From NCBI GenBank assembly GCA_015680685.1, contig MNCI01015796.1, forward strand, positions 393,402 to 426,580: a stretch of 33,179 nucleotides of DNA, in the 5' to 3' direction. The notes beneath the pieces are model-generated. The model searched no databases, had not been told where the DNA came from, and worked only from the letters and a program-made list of their open reading frames with translations. Source of the stretch: Gnetum montanum. Taxonomy: Eukaryota > Streptophyta > Gnetopsida > Gnetales > Gnetaceae. Shown in pieces: positions 1 to 8,591 of this stretch (its first letter is position 1; each line of letters opens with the position of its first letter). Position numbers and translations under genes: made by a program.

Positions 1-396
1 GGGTTTTTTTAAAAAAATAACTAATTTTTTATTTTTAGATTTGGGTTTTATTTTAAATTTAATACAACCCATAATACTATATAAGGTTTTTTTAAAAAAA
101 TAACTAATTTTTATTTTAAGATTTGGGTTATTTTTAAAAACATATTGGGTGCCTTGGGTTTTTTTAAAAAAATAACTAATTTTTTATTTTTAGATTTGGG
201 TTTTATTTTAAATTTAATACAACCCATACTACTATATAAGGTTTTTTTAAAAAAATAACTAATTTTTATTTTTAGGTTTGGGTTATTTTTAAAAACATAT
301 TGGGTGCCTTGGGTTTTTTTAAAAAAATAACTAATTTTTTATTTTTAGATTTGGGTTTTATTTAAAATTTAATACAACCCATAATACTATATAAGG
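1..396. repeat. 155-bp tandem repeat, about 2.5 copies
   Basis: Units begin at 1, 156 and 311 with a GGGTTTTTTTAAAAAAATAA start, giving an exact period of 155 bp and only a few substitutions between copies. Each unit is itself two diverged halves (about 86 and 69 bp) that start with the same T-run/A-run/TAACTAATTTTT block. The third copy stops at 396, thirteen bases before the first ATG of the Helitron gene, so the array forms its immediate 5' flank. It probably continues to the left of the window. Confidence 0.93.
233..239 (+). promoter_or_regulatory. TATA-box-like motif, repeated with the 155-bp unit
   Basis: TATATAA followed by GG occurs at 78-84, 233-239 and 388-394, exactly one repeat unit apart. 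The copy at 388 is only 15 bases from the ATG at 409, too close for a transcript starting about 30 bases downstream to include that codon, so the copy at 233 is the better candidate promoter for the Helitron gene. In such AT-rich DNA a chance TATA motif is easy; its position and repetition are the only support. Confidence 0.35.
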
Positions 397-597
397 ATTC
401 TCATTTCTATGAATACAGATCCTGTAGGTGATAGAGTGCATGAGTTAAATCGAGCAAGACAACAACATCTCAGAGATCGAAGAAGAGAAGCTCGGGAACA
501 AGGAGATCCTTTGGAGTTGCAAAGAATGAAACAACATCGCTTACGTCAAAGAACGCGTCGAGCAGAAATGCAGCAACAACAGGTGGAAGGAAGTGAG

Positions 598-672
598 GTT
601 TGTAGATGAAATTTTATTTTATTTTGGATGAAATTCATTTAATGTCTAATTTAATAAAGCTAAACATATTAG
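598..672 (+). other. Intron 1 of RepHel (75 bp)
   Basis: GT at 598 follows a complete codon of the Arg-rich exon, and AG at 671-672 is preceded by an AT-rich tract. Joining 597 to 673 keeps one frame from the basic N-terminus into the RG-repeat region, and removes the TGA at 607. Inferred from frame and splice dinucleotides only. Confidence 0.65.
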
Positions 673-2150
673 GTCACTTTGTATAATAATATTTCACAAA
701 ATGGAAGGGCTCACAGACAAGGACGAGGAAGAGGTTGTGGACGTGGATGTGGACAAGGACGAGAATGCATAGATGAACATGAAAATCACTTTGCAGTCAT
801 TCCTAATGATGAAAATGTTCATCAGCCTCGATTGCATCAAGAAGTTATTTCAGATATAGGACATGGTTGTGGACGTGGTCGTGGTCGTGGTCGTGGACGA
901 GGTCATGGTGATTTGATGGTTGAAGATGAATTACTTATAAATCCTATAGAGATTGTTACTATAGAACGAAGACATGCACAAGGGCATGAAAGACAAGAAC
1001 ATTTTAGACAACAAAAAAGACAAGTAGAAGTGGCAGAAATGTTAGATTTAGTTGCAAGACTTGGTTAGGAACAAGGTCAACCAAGATTGCAAATGGAACA
1101 TCAACAAATACCTTCTGAACATACGAACAATCAGGTATCTTATCCAAATCTTCATAAGTCAAATACAGAAATCATGCATGCAATAACAAGATTTTCAAGC
1201 GAGGTTGATAAGTTTAGTATTCCTCGATCATCTGGTATTTGCAATGAAATTTTTTTGAGTATGTTAATGAAACCTGTACAAAGATTTGGTCCAACATGTG
1301 CAAGGTGTGCAAATGAAAAAGTAATTGGGATCTTGAATCATGATAGTGAAGAGATTAAGCATTTTTCTACTGATAATGATATAGATCCAGAACCCCAGCC
1401 AATAATCTTATCAGAACTATCAGAAGTTGAAGAAATGCTTATATCACGAATTAATCCTATTTTACAAGTTACGCATGCTATTGGAGGTCAATTACAATAT
1501 AAAGGTACCATCAGTTTTATGCAAGATGTATCTGAAATTGCAACTAGGCTACATTTGAGGATTCATGAAATTCCAATGCTGATACTAAGATGGGTTGATC
1601 AAATTAGAAAAACCTATAACTTTGTTGTAAATAAAAAGTGTGTGTATGCTGCCTTATTGTATAAGAAACAGAATGATCCATTCTATCAGGATGTAGAAAT
1701 AGATGAGCATGCTTTGGATGATGTCAGTGATACAGGAGATGTTAATGTTTTTGAAAGGATTCATTATATTAGATTGTCTGAGGAGGATGGTGAGATGAGA
1801 TTATAGGTTGATGGTCCTTTGGTTGATTTAAAGGAGGAAAATATTATTAGACACACATCATCAGTAGCATCGCGTCCAGTTCTTTTAGGGAAAGAACTTG
1901 ATCTGGTAAGAGCTTGGTTAGAAAATCCAACTGTTGAAAGTTTAGATTACGCACAATGGCCAACACTTTCAGAGTCATCCATCAATGATTTCAACATAGT
2001 TGGAATGCTTCCAATGTCATTTCTAACGTTGTTTCCACGTGGAAAATGTGACTTCCTTACAAGAAGGTCCAAGGATGTCATGTTACATGAATATGCTAGA
2101 CATCTACTTCAATATAAGGATGGCAGATTTGGATGTCATAAAAGATTCAG

Positions 2151-2248
2151 GTATCAGAAATTAATTACATTTACATTGCTAAATAGAATTCATGTTTTTG
2201 ACATCTTATGAACTAATTACATAGGAATTTTATTTTCATTTTTTTCAG
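2151..2248 (+). other. Intron 2 of RepHel (98 bp)
   Basis: Donor AG/GTATCAG at 2151 and acceptor TTTTTTTCAG ending at 2248. The splice splits an Arg codon and joins a conserved RFRY-type stretch to YHIYNMITRHRA, which matches the continuous Helitron N-terminal domain of relatives. The unspliced reading ends in a stop at 2209. Confidence 0.75.
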
Positions 2249-2894
2249 GTATCACATTTATAACATGATAACGAGACATCGTGCACTGAAATCAACATCG
2301 GTATTCTTCAAAAAAAAATATTATAGAAGCACCATTGATAATCCAAGAATTACGTGAAGGACTACAAAATGCACCATCAGATAGTTTTGTTGATAATTTG
2401 ATGAGATTTGCAACAACGATATGAGGAACGCCTTCATACTGGAGAAAATGCAAAGCGTAGTTGTTTGATTTGATAAATGAGTTGGGTGCACCAACTGTTT
2501 TTTTTACTCTGAGTGTAGTAGATCTTTATTGGCTAGATCTACATAAGGTAATGCCTACAGAACCCCCACAAAATGTTTCTGAGATAAGAGAGTGGAAAAT
2601 GAAAAATATTATTGAGAACCCACATATAGTTGCTGAGTTTATGCATCCTCAACATAAGGCATTTCGAGAAATGATTTTATTTCAAGAATTTGATGTGGTT
2701 GATTACTGGACAAGATATGAATGGCAACATAGGGGATCACCACATGTCCATGGCTTTCTTTGGATCAAGGGAGCCTCAAACATAGATGAACTTGATTGGA
2801 ATGACCCAGAAGCAGTTAGAAAGACAAGAGAGTTTTTGATGCAATAACAAATGCATGGAATAGTAGATTCAATCAAGATGGAATATCCAATCAT

Positions 2895-2997
2895 GTAAGT
2901 TGTTTGGAATTTCTATATATTTATTTTAAATGTTAGAAAATTGTTTATGTTATTTGAAAGAATCATTATAAAAATTATACAAATATTTCATTTGTAG
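2895..2997 (+). other. Intron 3 of RepHel (103 bp)
   Basis: Donor CAT/GTAAGT at 2895 is a near-consensus plant donor; acceptor TTTGTAG ends at 2997. The reading resumes with a stretch rich in Pro, His and Cys (NNPRHPC) expected between the HUH motif and the tyrosine motif of Helitron Rep. Confidence 0.75.
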
Positions 2998-3156
2998 TTG
3001 CAACGTGTTAATAATCCCAGGCATCCATGCAAAATTCAAAGTCAACAGCTGCAATTCATGGATCTTGACATTGATTATGATGAGCTCTTAAATTCAGTTC
3101 AGTGACACACACAATGGAAGAGAGGAGCATGTTTAAGAATCTGAAATCATATGCAA

Positions 3157-3261
3157 GTTTGTAGTTACAATTATATTTCTCTGAATACCTAGATTCTTAT
3201 TTGCATCATGAATGTATGGGATCTAAGAAAATAATTTTATAACTTTAATTTATTACCTTAG
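3157..3261 (+). other. Intron 4 of RepHel (about 105 bp, donor uncertain)
   Basis: The acceptor TTAG at 3258-3261 is clear: the frame then reads YNVPWPLRAQ, a conserved Helitron stretch. The donor near 3157 (AAGTTTGT) does not restore frame by itself, so either the donor has mutated or a nearby indel (AA run near 3133) disturbs the frame. The exon 4 end is therefore approximate. Confidence 0.45.
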
Positions 3262-4474
3262 GTATAATGTTCCATGGCCATTGCGAGCTCAATCAGATCT
3301 CTTTCAAGATCTAAAAAACAAAAATCATGTTAGATATGAACCACGTCGAAATGATCCAAGGTTGAATGTTCATAATAGGATGATCCTTCAAACATGGAGA
3401 GTAAACACAGAATTTCAACCTGTCCTTGACAAATATGTTGTTATTAAATATATTGCAAAATATGCAGCAAAATCTGAAAAGAAGTCAAGATGCTTTCATG
3501 ATTTATTACTTTGTATTGCCGAATCTCAAAACCCTGAAGAAAATGCATTGACTACATAAAAAAGACTCATGATGGATGTTGCAGCTGATAGAGACATAGG
3601 TGCCATGGAGGTTTGTCATATGCTATATGAACTTCTATTAGTTGAATGCAGTCGACAATTTGATACTATAAATGTGTCTAGAGATATGTATAAAAGAGTT
3701 ATACCAGATGTAAATGGAGATGAGGAACCAGAACCATATACAACCCTTATCAATGCATATCAAAAGAGACCACTAGAAATGGAAGGAGTTTCATTGTTGA
3801 ATGCTACGAAATATTTTACCTTTATCTCAAAGAAGAGAGAGCTACCAGTGTGGAAGCCTCGACTATGACCAGTTGTTGTAAGAACATTTCCAAAATTTAG
3901 AGTAGCTCCAAGAGTAGGAGAGGAGAAATGGATAGATTACTGTTGGGCACAGCTGCTACTACACTATCCTTTTAGAGATTTTAAACATGATCTGGGAAGA
4001 AATGATGAAGAAATTGAACGAAAATGGATTTCAGTTCGACACATCTATGAATTGGAAGAGGAGACATTCGATGAAGAGTTTGAACGTGCTTGCGAGGAAG
4101 AGAGGCAGTATACAGATATTATTCCGGAAAGACAGGATGGTGTTGAATATGATTTTGAAGTACTAAATCGACATCTGCTTGCATCAGCTCATTTTCAACG
4201 AAGTGAACTTGAAATGCTTGGATTAAGAGATCGAGATAGACAGAATGAATGGTCAGCCAGCTATCCAGGAGAAGATGTTGCAAAGATTGCTACATCTTTT
4301 GTCCATGGTCATAGATCACATGGTATAATAACACATTCAGGAAATAACGACAATCAGGTGGACATATCTTCTCTAGGAGTTCAACAGAAGAAATGCTACA
4401 AGATTATCACTGGCCATCTATATATGCAACAATTCAAAATGGATGAAGTTTCTCCTCTGTTGATGATTATTCAA

Positions 4475-5700
4475 GGTATAGCAAGCACAGGAAAATCGTA
4501 TCTCATTGATATGATTGCTAAAGAATTTAGTTGAACTTGCTCATCTGGAAAGAATAACTTATTGGTGCTCGCCCCTACTAGTGCTGCAGCGTATAATATT
4601 AATGCAACTACAGTACATTCTGCGTTGAAGATTGGAATCAAAGATTACAAACCATTGGCTGCATCAACTTTGTCATCATTGCAAAATAAATACAAATACT
4701 TGAAGTATATTATTATAGATGAAATGAGTTTCATAGGTGGCAAATTGCTTAGCAGTATTGACCGAAGGCTTAAGGAAATATTTCCAGATAATCGTTTGGA
4801 TAACTTTGGTGGTAAATCTATGATACTCATTGGAGATCTTGCACAGCTTCCACCTGTTAAAGATGTTATACCATACTTATCATCTCAGATGCATGTGAAG
4901 AATTTGTGGTTGGCATTCAATAGATTTGTAATCTTGGATGCTGTGTATTGACAAAGGGGTGATGATTTGCAACAACAAATATTTAGAAAAGTTTTGATGA
5001 ATATACAAGAAGGAAAGATGAGTGATGAGGATTATGAATTTTTGAGCCTGAGAATGTAACTTCCATCAACATTGGATGGGCGAGATGGATTTGAGGATTC
5101 TGTGCATTTGTTTGATACAAAGGATAAAGTGCATATGCATAATGAAAAAATATTTCTCAAAATGCAGAAGCCAGTTGCACGGTGCATAGTAGATAGAAGG
5201 ACAAATGGTGTGAAATTTTGGGATGATTCATAAGGAGAATTGGACCGAGTAGTGTTCATTTGTGAGGATGCAAGGGTTATGCTCACTGTTAATCTATGGC
5301 TAGAAGCAAAATTGGTTAATGGTGCATGTGGAGTCATTAAGAAAATAATATATAGTCCACACTGTCAACCTCCACAGTTGCCATCGTATGTCATCATTGA
5401 GTTTGACTCCTATATTGGAGTACCATATGATAATGAACATCCTCGACAAGTACCCATTCTACGAATCATACGTGGAGGATCTCACCAACTATCACTTAGA
5501 TTAGCATGGGCTTTAACGATACATAAGTCACAGGGAATGACATTGGAGAAAGCATGTATAGATGTTGGTAGCAGAGAAACAACAGGTCTTACATTTGTGG
5601 CACTATCTCGAGTGAGGAGTATTGACAGTTTGAAGATATTCCCTCCGATCTCCAAAGAAAGATATATCAAGATATTTAAGGCTTCGCACCTTCAAAGTAG
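4475..5700 (+). other. PIF1-like SF1B helicase domain
   Basis: Motifs in order: Walker A GIASTGKS (4475-4498); APTSAAAYN, motif Ia (about 4571); Walker B IIIDEMS (Asp-Glu at 4718-4723); GDLAQLPPV, motif III (about 4832); the conserved segment after 4931 where a TGA at 4949 replaces the usual Arg position before Gln; VNGACGVI (about 5312) and the final LTIHKSQGMTLEKACIDVG plus TFVALSRVRS (about 5511-5620). All key motifs are present apart from the stop at 4949. The domain supplies 5'-3' unwinding during rolling-circle transposition. Confidence 0.92.
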
Positions 5701-5868
5701 ATTGGATGAAGAGCAATGCATTAAATCTAATGAAGAATGATCTCATTCTTTTCTGTCAACTAATTTTTACCATTTTGAATGTCAGATCATTTGTAACTAT
5801 ACATTTTCAATTATGCAAGTTTGTACATTGATCATTTCTGCTGTATTACAACATGTTTATGATCATTC

Positions 5869-5874
5869 AATAAA
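5869..5874 (+). promoter_or_regulatory. Poly(A) signal AATAAA for RepHel
   Basis: AATAAA lies 129 bases after the RepHel stop codon (5738-5740), preceded by T/G-rich sequence. Position and match to the plant near-upstream element are reasonable; use cannot be shown. Confidence 0.5.
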
Positions 5875-5918
5875 GCATTCCATGGTCTTATAATATTTCT
5901 ATTTGTTATGTTTAAATC

Positions 5919-5952
5919 ATCGCTGCAGCAGAAGACGACTGGCGATCACTAG
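5919..5952 (+). other. Helitron 3' terminus: hairpin plus CTAG
   Basis: ATCGC (5919-5923) pairs with GCGAT (5942-5946); CAG (5926-5928) can also pair with CTG (5939-5941), giving a GC-containing stem in otherwise AT-rich DNA. CTAG follows two bases later (5949-5952) and matches CTRR. After CTAG the palindrome begins, but the base following its far CTAG copy (T at 6474) is the expected flank. The hairpin is short, so the strength of this call rests on the combination of RepHel, hairpin, CTAG and the junction with an interrupted gene. Confidence 0.72.
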
Positions 5953-6473
5953 CTTAGTTATATATATTTATAATATATATCTATAAATTGGCCGATAGAA
6001 TCTTATAAGATTACAAGTAAAAAGTTCTTTGAGTAAAAAATTTCATGACTTCTAGACAAAGAACAAGATTTAAAAACCCAAATTTTCATGCCTTCTGGAC
6101 GAAGAACAAGAGTTCTGTACCTTATTTTTCCTAAGGATGGTTTTTCTGAAAAAATAAATTCCATGAATTAGTGTATGCTCTCACCCTCGGCCGAATTTGT
6201 TGATGTGGGAGATTGTTGAGCATAAATTCGGCTGATAGTGAGAGCATACACTAATTCATGGAATTTATTTTTTCAGAAAACCCATCCTTAGGAAAAATAA
6301 GGTACAGAACTCTTGTTCTTCGTCCAGAAGGCATGAAAATTTGGGTTTTTAAATCTTGTTCTTTGTCTAGAAGTCATGAAATTTTTTACTCAAAGAACTT
6401 CTTACTTGTAATCTTATAAGATTCTATCGGCCAATTTATAGATATATATTATAAATATATATAACTAAGCTAG
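5949..6473. repeat. 525-bp palindromic (foldback) element
   Basis: Arms 5949-6184 and 6238-6473 are exact reverse complements apart from about two mismatches in 236 bp, and weaker pairing continues inward to leave a loop of about 25 bases. Both outer ends read CTAGCTTAGTT inward. The duplicated target may be TA or CTAG; because CTAG is its own reverse complement this cannot be decided. No reading frame is recognisable. The centre contains GTGGGAGATTGTTGAGCAT, which resembles a Copia polypurine tract followed by an LTR start, so the arms might be inverted copies of an LTR's U3 region. The alternative is a MITE-like foldback transposon. Confidence 0.9.
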
Positions 6474-8591
6474 TATTAATTCTATTAATAGCCCTAGAAT
6501 CAATGCACACTCTCATTTTATTAGTATCCTTTTTGGAAACAAGAATGGCTAGAACAACATATAGAGAAATTGAATTCTTAAGAAAATCATTGAAGAGAAT
6601 TTTAGTTACTTTTTTTATGCAAGTCCTTCCTATAATATGGAGTCATATGATAAGCTATCTCATTTGGAATGGTTTCTCTAGGCACAAAATTAATGTGGTG
6701 CTAAATAGATATTATTGGTAGAAGCCCTTCTAACTTTTCCTTAAATAATTAACAAACTCTTGTGCTAAAGGTTGCATTATTACTAGAATTTTATTTTGTG
6801 GCTCCTCTTCACATTTTGTGATAGGATAAAAAATAAAAAAATCATATCCATTTTCTTCATGAGCTTTTAGATATTTTTTCTTACTAAGTAAAATCAAAGA
6901 AGCATTATTAGGCACATTGTATTTATATGGCTACAATGTCATAACAATCAATTAGTATATTTTATCACTCCTAGGAACTAACCAAGTATTCCTTGCTCCA
7001 TCAAACGTAGCCTTGTTATCATAATTCCAAGACTATATATTTGAAGAATGTCATATTGCACTTGATTTCTAAAAGAACCAATATTAAAAGATAAAATACA
7101 CATTTTTTTAATTCCTAAAAATAATCTTTAGATAGCCAATATACTCTATACAGCTTAAGATATATTTTTAAAGCCAAGTATATCATCAACCTTAAAAGAA
7201 ATAGCATTTTTCTATGCATTACCATCTATCAATATGTGAATCCATTGACCATTAGAGAGACACCCAGTCCTAATTCTAAAGAGAATTTTCCTTAAAGGAT
7301 TTGCATTAGTATTGAAATTTTCCATAAATGAATTAATTTTAGTAACATATTCAATAAAAGAGACACCAAAATTACCTTAATTTGAAGACTTTTCTTTCTT
7401 CAAAGTTTCAAGTTTCTTATCCATGGAAGCTCTAAGTTTCTTGTATTCCCATTGGTTATGTTCTCATTCTTCATAATTAAATCATTAAATCTTAGAAGCA
7501 TTGTCATTTCCTTGATTATTTTTATTTTTGGAATTATTTTTATAGGAATCTTGACCTTTCTTATTCTTCTCTTCTCATGTAAGTCATCTTTAGAATTACT
7601 CTTCTTCTTTACTTCTTTATCTTCTATAGAAGCCTTAAAGTCTTTTTCTTGATAAGCCTTCGCATCTTTTTTGTAGCCATGAAGTTTCTTCTCAGCTTCG
7701 AGAGCCAAATCAAGAGTCTCATACAAGGTTTAAGGTTTATAGAAGATAAGCTATTGTTGTAATTCCTTCTTTAATCCACCTTAAAAGTTTGAAGCTTGTT
7801 CATACTCATCCTAATGGACTTTTTCTTATCAAAAAGCTTTTCAAAAATCCATGTAACATTTATTTACATTTTTATAACCTTATTTCATATATTTTAGTTT
7901 TTAAAATACTTATTTCATATGAGACTTTGTAATCTTTTCTTAAGAATAAATTTCATAAGAGACCAATATTTAATAGGATTACCATTGCTTAGCACATAAG
8001 CATGACTCTCATTTTTCTATTCATACTTGTACCATAGCTTCAAGCTTTATTTCAGCATAGGACATCTTTTGTTAACTTTTAACATCTTTAGCTTAAAAAT
8101 CTTTATTCAACATCTTGATCCAAGAAAGTTAAGATTCTATATTTTCTATTTCATTAAAGGTTTTAAATTTAACATGAGAAAATTTAGAATCATTTTTGAA
8201 TGTTCTAGCAATAGTAATCTCAATTCTAGCACTTAGATTTTCTTGAGGCTTTAAAAATAGTTCCTTCTTTTTCTTCCTTGTAAAAATAAACCCTTGATAC
8301 TTAATCTTAATACTTTGAGCATGGAGGAAAAACTTCATCATGTTCCTCATTCTTTTTAATGTCTTCATTCTCAAAAGGCATGTCATCTTCAAGAGGAGTC
8401 ATGGTTAAATATCTTGAAGATGTCCTTCATAAAGATTCTCTTAAGTTCACTTGTATAGATTCCTTTGATGAAGTAGCATGCTTTTTGTTCTCTTCCAAAT
8501 TTTTAAGTTTTTCAATAATGTGCTTAAAAGAAATTTTCATGTCTTCTATGTTCTTGGCTAAAGGTTAAACTATTTTCCTCTTTGATGCCAT
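6474..8591 (-). pseudogene. Ty3/gypsy gag-protease-RT, interrupted by the Helitron
   Basis: Reading right to left: ATG at 8591-8589 and a Lys-rich gag N-terminus; a retrotransposon gag domain between about 8250 and 7740; the gag end ETLDLALEAEKKL at about 7720-7680; an aspartic-protease segment at about 7300-6900 (IDGNA in place of the usual Asp-Ser/Thr-Gly, then FDGARNTWLVPRSDK); a protease-RT linker (about 6915-6730); and the RT N-terminus, ending MRVCIDSRAINRIN at about 6523-6475. The RT breaks off at 6474 where the Helitron/palindrome begins; the missing part should lie left of the Helitron, outside the window. Several frameshifts and stops; no intact CCHC knuckle found. No LTR could be assigned. 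Confidence 0.85.

Larger units (their letters stand above)
2461..3559 (+). other. Rep nuclease core: HUH motif and paired tyrosines
   Basis: The metal-binding HUH motif reads PHVHG, with His codons at 2743-2745 and 2749-2751, within YEWQHRGSPHVHGFLW. After introns 3 and 4, the catalytic tyrosine motif reads YIAKY, with Tyr codons at 3449-3451 and 3461-3463. In Helitron Rep proteins the two tyrosines make and resolve the covalent 5' DNA-protein links. Both the His pair and the Tyr pair are intact, although stops and frameshifts surround them. Confidence 0.9.
409..5740 (+). pseudogene. Helitron Rep-helicase (RepHel), decayed, five exons
   Basis: Proposed exons: 409-597, 673-2150, 2249-2894, 2998-about 3156 and 3262-5740, about 1,650 codons, a usual size for plant RepHel. 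Order: Arg-rich basic stretch (exon 1); RG-repeat region (about 700-900); a Helitron-associated domain (DUF6570-like) around 1400-1600; Rep domain with HUH motif and tyrosine pair; SF1B PIF1-type helicase. Such proteins nick and unwind DNA for rolling-circle transposition. The ATG at 409 has no in-frame stop until 382. Eleven in-frame stops lie at 1066, 1804, 2422, 2458, 3103, 3557, 3866, 4532, 4949, 5057 and 5231. Frame also slips in the A-run 2310-2318, the T-run 2833-2837 and near 3133. Five stops are TGA, three TAG, three TAA, all one C-to-T step from CGA, CAG or CAA. Identity is firm; splice sites are inferred from frame and GT/AG. Confidence 0.92.
1..5952 (+). mobile_element. Autonomous Helitron (5' end not resolved)
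   Basis: The unit contains a RepHel gene, a downstream poly(A) signal and, at the right, a short hairpin ending in CTAG, which is the form of a Helitron 3' terminus (CTRR). Removing the palindrome at 5949-6473 places a T directly after CTAG, and that T is the first base of a Ty3/gypsy reverse transcriptase fragment. This is the expected A/T insertion context. The 5' TC end is not recognisable: the left part is the tandem array, so the element may begin before the window. Inserted copy, decayed coding capacity. Confidence 0.8.

Noticed and set aside
388-394. TATA motif as the direct promoter for the ATG at 409
   Set aside because: Fifteen bases leave no room for a transcript start upstream of the ATG; an earlier repeat unit is more plausible.
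1-396. CRISPR-like array
   Set aside because: The units are directly adjacent with no unique spacers and are in a plant transposon context; it is a plain tandem repeat.
3142-3144. A further in-frame TGA in RepHel exon 4
   Set aside because: A one-base deletion in the A-run near 3133 explains this part better, in which case the TGA is out of frame; not counted among the stops.
5953-5956. Taking 5952/5953 as the final Helitron boundary with C as flank
   Set aside because: Helitrons insert next to T. The C belongs to the palindrome; the true flank appears to be T at 6474 once the palindrome is removed.
6503-6721. Plus-strand open frame of 72 codons
   Set aside because: The minus strand of the same interval encodes the gypsy RT N-terminus; the plus frame has no motif and is its shadow.
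7452-7652. Hydrophobic plus-strand frame of 66 codons, like a membrane protein
   Set aside because: It is the complement of the Lys-rich gag C-terminus; hydrophobic codons arise from reading AAG/AAA-rich sequence backwards.
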